Below are positions 15,869-24,743 of a DNA stretch of 64,000 bases, piece after piece. The number at the start of each line of letters is the position of its first letter. The first letter of the stretch is position 1. The translations under genes were made by a program, and so were the position numbers. The notes beneath the pieces were generated by a model that ran no database searches, was not told where the DNA came from, and worked only from the letters and a program-made list of their open reading frames with translations. Origin of the DNA: Gaiellasilicea sp963705515 (GTDB taxonomy: Bacteria; Actinomycetota; Thermoleophilia; Gaiellales; Gaiellaceae); contig CAVPJV010000009.1 in NCBI GenBank assembly GCA_963705515.1, positions 186,001 through 250,000 of the forward strand. Reading direction: 5' to 3'.

Positions 15869-16861
15869 TTGAGGCCCCTGCGGCTAGCCCTTGTCCTCGT
15901 TCTGGCCGCGTGTGCCTGGCCTGCCGCTGCAATCTCGAACCAGCTCGAGCCGAGAGCGGCGGCGCCGTCGGCGCGGGTCGGGATCTTCTACTACCCCTGG
16001 TTCGCGACACCGAAGAGCGACGGGCGCTACGCGCACTGGCAGCAGGGCGGGATGCAGCCGCCGACGGACGTCGCGTCGAGCTACTTCCCGGTGCGGGGGG
16101 TCTACTCGTCCGCCGACGCGCTCGTCGTCGACGCGCAGATGGGGGAGATTGCAGGCGCCGGAGTCGGGGTCGTGATCACCTCCTGGTGGGGGCGCGACTC
16201 GCGGGAGGACCGCCGGCTGCCGCAGCTCCTCGGCGCCGCCCGGCGGCACGGCCTGTCGGTCGCGGCGCACATCGAGCCGTATCGGGGCCGCACGGTCGCC
16301 TCGACCGAGGCCGACATCGCCTACCTACGCGGGCTCGGAATCTCTGACATCTACATCTGGGCGTCCGCCGAGCTCCCCGATGCCGAGTGGGCCGAGATGA
16401 ACGCGCGCCTGGAAGGTGTCCGCGTCTTTGCCAACACGAATCTGGCTGGCCGGGCGGCGGCCGGCGGTTTCGACGGTCTCTACACGTACGACGTCCTGCT
16501 CTTCGACGGCGTTCTCTTCCCGCGCCTCTGCAGGCAAGCGCGCCGGCTGCACCTCCTCTGCGCACCCTCGGTCGGGCCTGGCTACGACGCCCGGCGCGCG
16601 ACGGCCGACCTGCGGGTGAAGCCGCGCCGCGACGGCGCCCGCTACGACGGGATGTGGCGCGGGGCCGTCCGCGGGCGGGCGGACCTCGTCACGGTCACGA
16701 GCTACAACGAGTGGCACGAGGGCACGCAGATCGAACCGGCGCGCAGCAACTGGAGCGGCTACGAGTCGTACGACGGCGCGTGGGGGCTGTACGGCCCTGC
16801 CGCCGAGACCGCGTATCTCGATCGCACGGCGTACTGGGTGAACCGGTTCATCCGCGGCTGA
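15869..16861 (+). CDS. GH99-like secreted glycoside hydrolase
   Basis: 330 residues beginning with a signal peptide (LRLALVLVLAACAWPAAA). The body matches the endo-mannosidase/WsaF-like GH99 superfamily pattern: FYYPWFATPKSDGRYAHW, GVGVVITSWWGRDSRED, LSVAAHIEPYRGRT, and a C-terminal VTSYNEWHEGTQIEPA with catalytic-type Glu residues. These enzymes cleave alpha-mannosyl linkages in glycans. The bacterial substrate is unknown. TTG start at 15869, with TAGGAT 9 nt upstream. Confidence 0.82.
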   Translation: MRPLRLALVLVLAACAWPAAAISNQLEPRAAAPSARVGIFYYPWFATPKSDGRYAHWQQGGMQPPTDVASSYFPVRGVYSSADALVVDAQMGEIAGAGVGVVITSWWGRDSREDRRLPQLLGAARRHGLSVAAHIEPYRGRTVASTEADIAYLRGLGISDIYIWASAELPDAEWAEMNARLEGVRVFANTNLAGRAAAGGFDGLYTYDVLLFDGVLFPRLCRQARRLHLLCAPSVGPGYDARRATADLRVKPRRDGARYDGMWRGAVRGRADLVTVTSYNEWHEGTQIEPARSNWSGYESYDGAWGLYGPAAETAYLDRTAYWVNRFIRG

Positions 16862-17862
16862 GCACGTCGGCGCAGCAGCTCGAGACGAGCGCGTCGAACA
16901 CATCTCCCGCAGGGACACCGCGCAGCGACTCGTGCTCGAGATCGACCTCGATCTCCGGCCAGGACTCGAGGCCAAGCGAACGCGCCCCTTCGTCGGCACC
17001 GAAAGCAGAGCAGCCGCTCGGCCGAGAAGACACCGCGTCTTCCGGTCTGACGCCGCGCGATCCCCTCGAGCTCGCGCAGCTCCTCGAGCGGGTCGATCCG
17101 GACGTTCGAGTCCGATCCGATCGAGAGCGGGATGCCGCGGTGCTCGATCCGGGCGGCGGGCAGGAAGCCGTCCGCGAGGTCGGCCTCTGTCGTCAGGCAG
17201 GCGCAGACGGTCGTCCCGCTCGCCGCGAGCAGATCGAGCTCCGCACCGTCGGCATGCGTCGCGTGGACGACCGTCACGTGCGCGCCGAGGCACCCGGTGC
17301 GGTCGAGCAGCTCGATCGGGCGGCAGCCGTGCTCGGCGAGGCACTCCTCGATCTCGCGCGGCTGCTCGCACGCGTGGATGTGCAGCGGCAGGCCTTCGGC
17401 CGCTGCGTAGCGGCCGATCTGCTCGAGCCAGTCGCGCGGGCACGCACGGACGGAGTGGGGGGCGAGGCCGACCCGGATGCCGTCGTCCCGCAGCGACTCC
17501 AGCTGGGCGAGGTACTCGGACGGGGATGCCTGCCGCATCCGCGGCAGCCCGCCCCGCGCGTAGGCGGCCAGGAGGAGCACGAGCTCGATGCCCGCCTCGG
17601 CGGCGGCCTCCGCAGCCGCTCGCGCCTCGTCGACGCCGAGGTAGTGGAACTCGCCGACCGCGGTGTAGCCCGCGTTGGTCATCTCGGAGTACGTGACCGC
17701 GTAGAGCTCGCGCACCGTGGCCGGCGTCTGCCGCTCCGCCTCGGCGAGCATCAGCTCCCGCCACGCCCAGAAGTCGCCGCCTCCGGCACGGCCTCGGAGT
17801 GCGCGCTGAAACGTGTGCGTGTGCGCGTTGACGAAGCCCGGCAAGGTGAGCGATTCCGGCAT
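16848..17862 (-). pseudogene. hutF: Formimidoylglutamate deiminase-like, frameshifted
   Basis: An amidohydrolase most like HutF of histidine breakdown. Reading from ATG 17862 shows LPGFVNAHTHTFQRALRG (metal HxH), IHACEQPREIEECLAEHG, VVHATHADGAELDLL and PLSIGSDSNVRIDPLEELREL. At about 17001-17010 the frame must shift by one base to continue into GADEGARSLGLES and end in DVLSRG at 16848. Only 6 residues precede LPG, so the usual N-terminal beta-sandwich (about 45 residues) is missing. It overlaps the GH99 gene by 14 bp. No other hut gene lies in the window. It is either a decayed gene or an assembly indel. Confidence 0.72.
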
Positions 17863-17927
17863 GCGCCGGAGCGTATCGAGGAGCTCGTCGTTCGCTTCCC
17901 CTCGCCCTCCTGAGAGCCGCCGCGCCG

Positions 17928-17933
17928 TATCCT
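17928..17933 (+). promoter_or_regulatory. -10 hexamer giving a leaderless transcript
   Basis: TATCCT followed by exactly 6 nt and the ATG of the phosphatidyltransferase gene at 17940. No ribosome site is present. Confidence 0.5.
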
Positions 17934-17939
17934 TCGGCA

Positions 17940-18491
17940 ATGGCCGCCTCCCGCGCCGTCCCGGCACCCCTCGCGCAACTGCCGAACGCGCTCACGGTCC
18001 TGCGGCTCGCTCTGGTCCCGATCTTCGTGATCGTCTTCGTCCAGTCGGACGGCTCGAGCTGGGCGGCAGGTTGGATCTTCCTCGTCGCCGGCGTCACCGA
18101 CCAGCTCGACGGGTTCCTCGCGCGGCGCTGGCACGTCGAATCGCGCTTCGGCAAGCTCGCCGATCCGCTCGCCGACCGGCTGATGCTCGACGCCGCCGCG
18201 ATCCTGCTGTGGCTCGACGACAAGCTGCCCTGGTACGGCGCTCTGATCATCGTCCTGCGTGACGTCATCCTCGTCGGCGGCTACAGGCTCTTGATGCCGA
18301 AGGGCGTCGAACTGTCCGTGAGCATGCTCGGCAAGGCGGCGACCTGGGTGCTCTATCTGTCACTCGGGATCCTGCTCGTCGTCGGACACGACACCGAGTG
18401 GCCGCTTTGGCTCTTCTGGATCGGGCTCGGGATGGCGCTCGTCGCAGCTGCGCAGTACGTCGTGAAGGCGCGTCGTGAGGTGGCGGCATGA
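17940..18491 (+). CDS. pgsA: CDP-alcohol phosphatidyltransferase (PgsA type)
   Basis: 183 residues, integral membrane enzyme. The signature D-x2-D-G-x2-A-R-x8-G-x3-D-x3-D is visible as DQLDGFLARRW, then FGKLADPLADR. Family members transfer a phosphatidyl group from CDP-diacylglycerol to glycerol 3-phosphate or inositol. The motif and length fit PgsA (phosphatidylglycerophosphate synthase), but the acceptor is uncertain. About six hydrophobic helices. The stop overlaps the next start (ATGA). Confidence 0.85.
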   Translation: MAASRAVPAPLAQLPNALTVLRLALVPIFVIVFVQSDGSSWAAGWIFLVAGVTDQLDGFLARRWHVESRFGKLADPLADRLMLDAAAILLWLDDKLPWYGALIIVLRDVILVGGYRLLMPKGVELSVSMLGKAATWVLYLSLGILLVVGHDTEWPLWLFWIGLGMALVAAAQYVVKARREVAA

Positions 18492-21013
18492 AGGCCGTCG
18501 TGATGGCGGGCGGGGAGGGGACGCGGCTCCGTCCGCTCACCTCGAACCAGCCCAAGCCGATGGTCCCGATCGTCGGCAAGCCGTGTATCGAGCACATCGT
18601 CGAGCTGCTGCGCACTCACGGCATGGACGAGGTCGTCATCACGCTCGCGTTCATGCCGCAGGCGATCAGGAGCTACTTCGGCGACGGCGAGTCGCTCGGC
18701 GTCAACATCGAGTACTCGGTCGAGGAGCTGCCGCTCGGGACGGCCGGCTCGGTCCGCCTCGCCAGCGAGAAGCTCGACGACACGTTCCTCGTCATCTCCG
18801 GCGACGCGCTCTGCGACGTCGACCTCGGCGCACTCGTCGACCGGCACAAGGAGACGGGCGCCGCGGTCACGATCGGGCTCAAGTCGGTCGACAACCCGCT
18901 CGAGTTCGGGATCGTCGTCACCGATGACGACGGCAAGGTCGAGCGCTTCCTCGAGAAGCCGTCCTGGGGGCAGGTCTTCTCCGACACGATCAACACCGGC
19001 ATCTACGTGCTCGAGCCGGAGGTGCTGACCCACATCCCGGCCGACGGGCCGTACGACTTCTCGAAGGAGCTCTTCCCGCTCCTGCTCGAGATGGGCCGCC
19101 CGATCTACGGACACGTGATGGAGGGCTACTGGCAGGACATCGGCAACCTCGACCAGTACCGGCAGGCGAACTTCGACGCGCTCGACGAGACCGTCCGCCT
19201 GAACATCGAGGGAGTGCGGCTACGCGGCAACGTCTGGATCGGCGAGGGGGCCGACATCCACGACGTCGAGGAGATCGAGGGCCCGGCATTCATCGGCAAT
19301 CACTGCCGGATCACGCGCGACGCCTCGATCGGCCCGTACACCGTGCTCTCGAACGGCGTCACTCTGCGCGAGCGCGCGCGGACGACGCGCTCCGTGATCG
19401 ACGCGGCCACGCACGTCGGCCGCAGTGCGCTGATCGAGGGCGCGATCATCGGCCGCGCCTGCGACATCCGCGACCACGTGCGGATCCAGGAGGGCGCGGC
19501 GATCGGGGACGAAGTCACGATCGGCTCCGAGTCGAACATCGCGCCGCACGTCCGGATCTACCCCTACAAGGAGGTCGAGACCGGCTCGCAGGTCTACGAG
19601 AACCTGATCTGGGAGACGCGCGCGTCGTCGCGCCTCTTCGGCAAGGACGGCGTGTCCGGCCTCGTCAACGTCGACCTCACGCCCGAGACGGCTGCACGGC
19701 TCGCGACCGCGCTCGGGACGGCGCTCAAGCGCGGATCCCGTGTCGTCGCCAGCCGCGACTCGGCTCCCGGCTGCCGCATGATCAAGCGGGCGATGATCTC
19801 GGGCCTGAACGCGTCCGGCGTCGACGTCGCCGACCTGCGCGTGTCGCCGCCTGCGGTGAGCCGGCACGTCCTGAAGACGCAGGCCTTCGCCGCCGCCGTG
19901 CACGTCGGCTCGAGTCATCTCGATCCCGAGGCCATCTTCATCCGCATCTACGAGCCGCCCGGGATCCTGCTCACGTCCGGGCTGCAGAAGGAGATCGAGA
20001 AGAACTTCACGCGCCAGGAGCTCCGGCGCGTGGCCGCGGGCGGCGTCGGCTCGGTCTCGTACCCGGCCCGTGTCCGCGAGAGCTACGCGCAGGACCTGCT
20101 CGAGTCGCTCGACGCGGAGGAGATCCGCGCGCGCCATTTCCGGATCGTCGTCGACTACGGCTACTCGGCGGCCTCGTTCGTGCTCCCGCTCGTCGTCGGC
20201 CCGCTCGGGGTGGAGGCGATCTCGGCGCATGGCTTCTTCGCCGAGGAGCTGGGCGAGCGCGAGTCGCTGGCGCAGGCGATCGGCCACACGAAGCGGCTCG
20301 TGACGGCGATCGGGGCGGACCTCGGCGCCGTCTTCGACCAATCGGGTGAGCGCCTCTATCTCGTCGACGACCAGGGCCACGAGGTCCCGGTCGACCAGAC
20401 GCTCCTGCTCTACGTCCGGCTGCTCGCCGACCGCGGCGTCGAAGGCAAGGTCGCCTTCCCGGTCACGGTGACGAGCAAGGTGGAGGAGCTGGCAGGCGAC
20501 GGGCTCGAGATCGTCCGCACGCCGAACTCGCTCACCGACCTGACCCAGGCGGCCTCGGAGGAGGGTGTCGTCTTCGCCGGCGCAGTCGGCGGCGGCTACG
20601 TCTTCCCGCAGTTCCTGCCGGCGTACGACGCGATCGCAAGCCTCGCCAAGCTGCTCGAGCTGATGGCGCCGACCGGCCGGCCGCTCTCGGAACTGGTGGC
20701 GGAGCTGCCCGCGCCGACGCTGATCCATCGCCGGCTCGCGTGCCCGTGGGCGAAGAAGGGCGTCGTCATGCGCGTCCTCAACGAGCGCCTCGCCGGCCGC
20801 GACGTCGACCTCACCGACGGAATCAAGCTGATCGACGCCCGCGGCTGGTCGCAGGTGCTGCCCGACCCGGATGAGCCGCTCGTCCACCTCTACGCCGAGG
20901 GCGAGACGACGGAGGCCTCCGAGGAGCTCGAGCGCGAGGTGCGCGAGCTCGTGGAGGAGATCATGCAGGGAGACGCCGACTCGACGCGAACCTCTGTAGA
21001 AGCCTCAAGCTGA
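18488..21013 (+). CDS. Mannose-1-phosphate guanylyltransferase-like fusion with PMM-like domain
   Basis: 841 residues, the length of the Mpg1/NDP-sugar pyrophosphorylase plus phosphomannomutase-like proteins seen in cyanobacteria and actinobacteria. Residues 1-230 are a nucleotidyltransferase (GGEGTRLRPLT, SGDALCDVD, GYWQDIGN). Residues about 235-355 are a left-handed beta-helix with repeated hexapeptides. Residues about 375-790 resemble alpha-D-phosphohexomutase, but the metal loop DGDADR is reduced to GADLGAVFD and the catalytic-serine loop is GSSHLDP. The mutase half is therefore likely inactive or regulatory. It should supply GDP-mannose or a related sugar nucleotide, plausibly for the polysaccharide cluster at 46.8-62 kb. 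Confidence 0.85.
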   Translation: MKAVVMAGGEGTRLRPLTSNQPKPMVPIVGKPCIEHIVELLRTHGMDEVVITLAFMPQAIRSYFGDGESLGVNIEYSVEELPLGTAGSVRLASEKLDDTFLVISGDALCDVDLGALVDRHKETGAAVTIGLKSVDNPLEFGIVVTDDDGKVERFLEKPSWGQVFSDTINTGIYVLEPEVLTHIPADGPYDFSKELFPLLLEMGRPIYGHVMEGYWQDIGNLDQYRQANFDALDETVRLNIEGVRLRGNVWIGEGADIHDVEEIEGPAFIGNHCRITRDASIGPYTVLSNGVTLRERARTTRSVIDAATHVGRSALIEGAIIGRACDIRDHVRIQEGAAIGDEVTIGSESNIAPHVRIYPYKEVETGSQVYENLIWETRASSRLFGKDGVSGLVNVDLTPETAARLATALGTALKRGSRVVASRDSAPGCRMIKRAMISGLNASGVDVADLRVSPPAVSRHVLKTQAFAAAVHVGSSHLDPEAIFIRIYEPPGILLTSGLQKEIEKNFTRQELRRVAAGGVGSVSYPARVRESYAQDLLESLDAEEIRARHFRIVVDYGYSAASFVLPLVVGPLGVEAISAHGFFAEELGERESLAQAIGHTKRLVTAIGADLGAVFDQSGERLYLVDDQGHEVPVDQTLLLYVRLLADRGVEGKVAFPVTVTSKVEELAGDGLEIVRTPNSLTDLTQAASEEGVVFAGAVGGGYVFPQFLPAYDAIASLAKLLELMAPTGRPLSELVAELPAPTLIHRRLACPWAKKGVVMRVLNERLAGRDVDLTDGIKLIDARGWSQVLPDPDEPLVHLYAEGETTEASEELEREVRELVEEIMQGDADSTRTSVEASS

Positions 21014-21015
21014 GG

Positions 21016-21045
21016 TTGACCCCTCCGCGTACGGACTGCTTTACT
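21016..21045 (+). promoter_or_regulatory. Promoter of the rsiG-like operon
   Basis: TTGACC at 21016-21021, 18-nt spacer, TTTACT at 21040-21045, 31 nt before the ATG at 21076, which has an AAAGG-type ribosome site. Confidence 0.45.
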
Positions 21046-21075
21046 GATCGCTGAGTCATCCACCCGAAAGGTGTC

Positions 21076-21318
21076 ATGGAATCGCTTCCCGACCTCGCCA
21101 CGCTCTCCGACGACGACCTGAAGACGCTCATCGACGAGCTGACGGAGGAGGAGAACGAGGTGTCCTTCCGCCGCCGCCTGCTCCAGGGGCGGATCGACAT
21201 CCTCCGCGCGGAGCGCACGGCGCGGCTGAAGGGCAAGGGCGTCTCCGACGTCGACGTCGAGGCGCTCACCGACATCCTCTCCTCGCGGAGCGCGCCCCAG
21301 ACCGACGAGGGCGTGTAG
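21076..21318 (+). CDS. rsiG: RsiG-like c-di-GMP-responsive anti-sigma factor
   Basis: 80 residues, mostly helical (two helices joined around residue 22), with a hydrophobic DLATLSDDDLKTLIDEL start. It contains the complete c-di-GMP signature E-x3-S-x2-R-x3-Q-x3-D: Glu26, Ser30, Arg33, Gln37, Asp41. Streptomyces RsiG carries two such motifs and holds the WhiG sigma factor when c-di-GMP is bound. Single-motif homodimeric versions are known in Rubrobacter. This protein has one motif, so a homodimer is expected. No WhiG/FliA gene lies in the window. FHA and MerR genes follow within 4 nt and 468 nt. Assignment is by motif, not full alignment. Confidence 0.8.
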   Translation: MESLPDLATLSDDDLKTLIDELTEEENEVSFRRRLLQGRIDILRAERTARLKGKGVSDVDVEALTDILSSRSAPQTDEGV

Positions 21319-21321
21319 GCA

Positions 21322-21786
21322 TTGAGCCACGTCTACTGTGGCGAGTGTGGCTTCCAGAACCCGGAGGCCTCCAACTACTGCTCGCGCTGCGGCGCGCGCC
21401 TCGAGAAAAGCGAGTCGGGTGAGCAGACCATGACCTTCACACCCGAGGAGATCGCCGATGATCCCGAGGCGGCGTTGCAGGACATCGGCGGCAAGGGGCC
21501 GGCGCTGGTCGTCCGCGCCGGCGGCGGCAGGGCGGGGGAGAGCTTCTTCCCCTCCGGCGAGCGGACCCTGATCGGCCGCTCGCCCGAGTGCGACGTCTTC
21601 CTCGACGATGTCACCGTCTCGCGCAAGCACGCCGAGCTGCTGCGCGACGGGGAGACCTTCACGATCAGCGACCTCGGCAGCCTCAACGGCACCTTCGTCA
21701 ACAAGAAGCGGATCGAGTCGGCCGAGCTCGAGGACGACGACGAAGTCCAGATCGGCAAGTACCGGCTCACCTTCCTGAGACGATGA
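21322..21786 (+). CDS. Zinc-ribbon FHA-domain protein
   Basis: 154 residues from TTG 21322, 3 nt after the rsiG-like stop. The N-terminus is a zinc ribbon (Cys6, Cys9, Cys20, Cys23). Thr residues at about 35-38 could be kinase targets as in GarA. The C-terminal FHA domain has LIGRSPECDVFL, VSRKHAELL and SDLGSLNGTFVN, which together bind phosphothreonine. The adjacent MerR gene mirrors the mycobacterial garA-Rv1828 arrangement. It probably signals serine/threonine kinase state to metabolism or transcription, but targets are unknown. Confidence 0.85.
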   Translation: MSHVYCGECGFQNPEASNYCSRCGARLEKSESGEQTMTFTPEEIADDPEAALQDIGGKGPALVVRAGGGRAGESFFPSGERTLIGRSPECDVFLDDVTVSRKHAELLRDGETFTISDLGSLNGTFVNKKRIESAELEDDDEVQIGKYRLTFLRR

Positions 21787-22484
21787 CCACCGCAGCCACA
21801 GAGCGCCGTCAGCCCGAGCAGCAGCGCCTGCACACGATCGGCGCGGTCTGCGCGCGGCTGCAGCCGGAGTTCCCGGACATCTCGATCTCGAAGATCCGCT
21901 ACCTCGAGGACCAGGGCCTGCTGACGCCGAAGCGCACGCGTGGCGGCTACCGGCTCTTCAGCGAAGACGACGTCGAGCGTCTCGAGACGATCCTGCGCCT
22001 GCAGCGCGACGAGTTCTTGCCGCTGCGCGTGATCCGGCAGGAGCTCGCCTCGGGCGCCGGGGCAGCGCGGAAGCGCAGCCGCCCGGCAGGTCTCGGCGAC
22101 AGCGAGCCCGAGCTCGACCTCGGAGAGCTCTGCGAGCGAGCCGGCATCGACCAGGCGCTCGCGCGTGCCCTCGAGGAGTACGGCCTGCTCTCACCCAGGG
22201 TCGAGGGCGGTGAGCGGCTCTACCGCGAGGGCGACGCCGACATCGCCGCCGCCTGCGGCCGACTGGCGCAGTTCGGGATCGACGCCCGCCATCTCCGCAC
22301 CTTCAAGAACTCGGCGGGCCGCGAGGCCAGCCTGCTCGAGCAGCTCGTCGCACCGGCACTCCGCTCTCGCAATCCCGAGCGGCGCAAGGCGGGCCTCGAA
22401 GACCTGCAGTCGCTCGCCGACGCGTCGCAGGAGCTCTCGCAACTGCTCTTCTGGCGCGAGCTGCGCCAGCTGGCGGAACGGTAG
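21783..22484 (+). CDS. MerR-family transcriptional regulator
   Basis: 233 residues; start overlaps the FHA stop (ATGA), so it is translationally coupled. The N-terminal winged helix has HTIGAVCARLQPEFPDISISK, IRYLEDQGLLTPKR and GGYRLFSEDDVERL, the MerR recognition pattern. A second half-MerR-like segment follows at about residues 115-160 (LCERAGIDQALARALEEYGL), as in Rv1828 proteins. No Cys-rich metal-binding loop, so the effector is probably not a metal. Partnering with the FHA protein is likely from context. Confidence 0.87.
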   Translation: MTTAATERRQPEQQRLHTIGAVCARLQPEFPDISISKIRYLEDQGLLTPKRTRGGYRLFSEDDVERLETILRLQRDEFLPLRVIRQELASGAGAARKRSRPAGLGDSEPELDLGELCERAGIDQALARALEEYGLLSPRVEGGERLYREGDADIAAACGRLAQFGIDARHLRTFKNSAGREASLLEQLVAPALRSRNPERRKAGLEDLQSLADASQELSQLLFWRELRQLAER

Positions 22485-22487
22485 GCT
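22482..22487 (+). promoter_or_regulatory. -10 hexamer of apt (leaderless)
   Basis: TAGGCT, 7-nt spacer, GTG at 22495. The gene could be expressed separately from the upstream operon. Confidence 0.45.
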
Positions 22488-22494
22488 CGCAGCG

Positions 22495-23025
22495 GTGAGC
22501 TCGGGGGCAGCACTCGACCTCCGTGACCGTGTCCGCGACGTGCCGGACTTCCCGAAGCCGGGGATCGTCTTCAAGGACCTGATGCCGCTCGTCGCCGACG
22601 CGGCCTACTTCCGCGAGACGATCGACAGGCTCGCCGACCTGGCGCGGCCGCGGCAGCCGGACATCATCCTCGGCGCCGAGGCGCGCGGGTTCATCTTCGG
22701 CGGTGCGCTCGCCGACCGGCTCGGCTGTGGGTTCGTGCCGGCACGCAAGCCCGGCAAGCTCCCGTGGAAGACGGTCGAGGCGACCTACGACCTCGAGTAC
22801 GGCACCGACAGCCTCCAGGTCCACGCGGACGCGATCTCGAAGGGGACGCGCGTGATCGTCCATGACGACGTGCTGGCCACGGGCGGCACGGCGCGGGCGA
22901 AGACGGAGCTCGTCGAGCAGCTCGGCGGCGAGGTCGTCGGCCTGCTCTTCGTCGTCGAGCTCACATTCCTGAACGGCCGCGACAAGCTCATCGGCTACGA
23001 CGTCGAGTCGCTGATCCAGTACTGA
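22495..23025 (+). CDS. apt: Adenine phosphoribosyltransferase
   Basis: 176 residues, normal for Apt, which makes AMP from adenine and PRPP in purine salvage. Landmarks: VPDFPKPGIVFKDLMPL at the N-terminus, the flexible-loop region RKPGKLPW, and the PRPP-binding motif VIVHDDVLATGGTA near residue 123. The GTG start at 22495 gives a full-length family protein and has a -10 seven bases upstream. Confidence 0.95.
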   Translation: MSSGAALDLRDRVRDVPDFPKPGIVFKDLMPLVADAAYFRETIDRLADLARPRQPDIILGAEARGFIFGGALADRLGCGFVPARKPGKLPWKTVEATYDLEYGTDSLQVHADAISKGTRVIVHDDVLATGGTARAKTELVEQLGGEVVGLLFVVELTFLNGRDKLIGYDVESLIQY

Positions 23026-23086
23026 TGGCCAGTCACCCTGAAAGGTGTCCGACGAGCTGTCCGGCGGGTCGATAAGCATTCCCACG

Positions 23087-23686
23087 ATGTACGACGCGCT
23101 CAGGGCCCGGTACACGTTCGCGTGTCCACGGCGGGAGCAGGCCCATGTGGCGCTCTCGTCGTTCAGGCTGCTCGAGCGCCTTCCCGGCGCCACGCATCCG
23201 GCGGTCTACGAGGTGCGCTTCGACTGCAGCTGCGGCGACGAGCATCCCGGCCTCGTCTCGCACGAGGATCTCGACTGGGCGCCGCTGGGCGGGCACGCCG
23301 GCGCGTTCGTCGACCTGATGACGTCCCGCGTCCTCGACAGCGCCACGGAGCTGCGCGAGACCGCGGCGGCGCACCTGCAGGCGGGAGAGTGGCCGTGGAG
23401 CTTCTACTGCTACCCGGAGGGACGCCCGCGGCCGGTCTTTCCGTCCTCGTTCGTCGCCGTCGCTCCCGGCGACCGCTGGATCGGGCTCGCCGTCCGCTGC
23501 CCGGTGTGCGAGGCGCTCTCGGTCAATCTCGTCTCGCAGGCGCACGTCGACCTCCCGTTCGCGAACGACGACAGGATCGGCGTCGTCGACCACGTCTTCG
23601 CCGACGACGCGCTCCGGACGGTCGAGGCCTTCCGCTCCGAGCTCGATTCGTCGCGCTTCGACGAGCGTCGCCTGCACCTGAACTAG
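23087..23686 (+). CDS. Hypothetical Cys-rich protein
   Basis: 199 residues from ATG 23087; a GTG at 23045 in frame gives 14 more residues but has poor spacing to its purine run. There are several cysteines (CPRRE, DCSCGDEH, CPVCEALS) that could hold zinc. It reads like a soluble protein with strands and a long loop (WPWSFYCYPEGRPRPVFP). No family is recognised. It follows apt closely (62 nt), and co-transcription is possible. Function unknown. Confidence 0.6.
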   Translation: MYDALRARYTFACPRREQAHVALSSFRLLERLPGATHPAVYEVRFDCSCGDEHPGLVSHEDLDWAPLGGHAGAFVDLMTSRVLDSATELRETAAAHLQAGEWPWSFYCYPEGRPRPVFPSSFVAVAPGDRWIGLAVRCPVCEALSVNLVSQAHVDLPFANDDRIGVVDHVFADDALRTVEAFRSELDSSRFDERRLHLN

Positions 23687-23751
23687 GGCTTCGTCCGTTG
23701 TAGAGGTAGCCGGGACGATCACCGGTGATCCACCCTGGAACGGAGGCAGTG

Positions 23752-24309
23752 ATGATCGGAATCACACGTGGAATCGCGACCCTCGCCGGGGCGGTGGTCG
23801 CAGGCATCCTGCTCTGGTTCGCAACCCAGATCGGAACCGAGACGACGTCGGAGTACTGGTCGACGTACGGCCTGATCGCCGCCGCGGGGCTGACGATGGC
23901 GCTTTCGCAGATCCTCGGCGGCTGGACGAAGTGGGGCTGGCCCCGCTTCTCGCTCGGCGTCTTCCTGATCGGCTTCCTGCCCGTGCTCGTCGCCGGCGGG
24001 TGGGTGCTGCTGGCGCGCCAGCCGGCCGACTGGATGAACACGTCGAACTGGTCGCGCGATCTCAGCATCTTCGGTGTCGTCGACGACCTCGGCAACATCC
24101 TGCCGGCGATCGCATTCGGGATCGGGCTCACGTTCGGTCTCTCGTTCGACACGGCAGGGCCGCGCAGCCGCGAGGTCGTCGCGGGGGAGCACGTCGCCCG
24201 CGACACCGATGCGCCGCTGACTGCCGATCGCGACACGCGCCGCGAGGCCGACGCCAACGGCTACCCCGAGCGGACCGCCGTGACGACCACCGAGCGGAAG
24301 GAAGAGTGA
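23752..24309 (+). CDS. Membrane protein of unknown function
   Basis: 185 residues from ATG 23752 with a GGAGG ribosome site. Four hydrophobic helices are visible: about residues 9-27, 38-58, 68-90 and 113-132. A charged, probably cytoplasmic tail follows (RDTDAPLTADRDTRREADAN). No family is recognised. Confidence 0.65.
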   Translation: MIGITRGIATLAGAVVAGILLWFATQIGTETTSEYWSTYGLIAAAGLTMALSQILGGWTKWGWPRFSLGVFLIGFLPVLVAGGWVLLARQPADWMNTSNWSRDLSIFGVVDDLGNILPAIAFGIGLTFGLSFDTAGPRSREVVAGEHVARDTDAPLTADRDTRREADANGYPERTAVTTTERKEE

Positions 24310-24369
24310 GGTTTATTCCCTGACACAGGGGATCGCGCCGCCTCCGGGCTCCTGTCGATAGGAGTCGTG

Positions 24370-24546
24370 ATGGACGCCGCCGCCGTCAACCGCCCGAAGC
24401 CCGCTGCTTCGGAGCTCCTGCTCGAGCACTGCTTCGTGCTCGACAGCCACGACGGCCGGCGTCCGACCGCGGAAGCACGCCTCGAGGCGCTGCTCGGCCG
24501 CGAGCTCGCACGGCGGCTCGTGCGCGCGCTCTCGTCGGTGCGCTAG
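24370..24546 (+). CDS. Small 58-residue protein
   Basis: ATG 24370 with AGGAG 4 nt before the start codon, ending TAG at 24546. The sequence is MDAAAVNRPKPAASE, then LLEHCFVLDSHDGRRP and an amphipathic Arg/Leu helix (EALLGRELARRLVRAL). It is too short for fold recognition, but the ribosome site and codon use look genuine. Its stop overlaps the stop of a convergent small membrane gene. Function unknown. Confidence 0.5.
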   Translation: MDAAAVNRPKPAASELLLEHCFVLDSHDGRRPTAEARLEALLGRELARRLVRALSSVR

Positions 24547-24743
24547 ACGCGCTCGCCCGGACGGTCTTCGCCGCGGAGGCGGACGAAGAGAAAGATCGCG
24601 CCCGCCGAGACCAGCGAGATGATGAAGGCGGTCGCGTTGGAGACGCCGACCGCGAGCATCCCGATCCAGAGCAGGAAGAAGAAGAACACGGCCCAGGCGC
24701 CGGCCTGAACCCCCTGATCGATCGACGGCATTCGCAGCATCAA
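24543..24743 (-). CDS. Small two-helix membrane protein
   Basis: 66 residues with hydrophobic helices at about 14-33 (WAVFFFFLLWIGMLAVGV) and 37-53 (ATAFIISLVSAGAIFLF), and a basic tail (RLRGEDRPGERV). No family is recognised. Its end overlaps the end of the 58-residue gene by 4 nt. Confidence 0.55.
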   Translation of the reverse strand: MMLRMPSIDQGVQAGAWAVFFFFLLWIGMLAVGVSNATAFIISLVSAGAIFLFVRLRGEDRPGERV

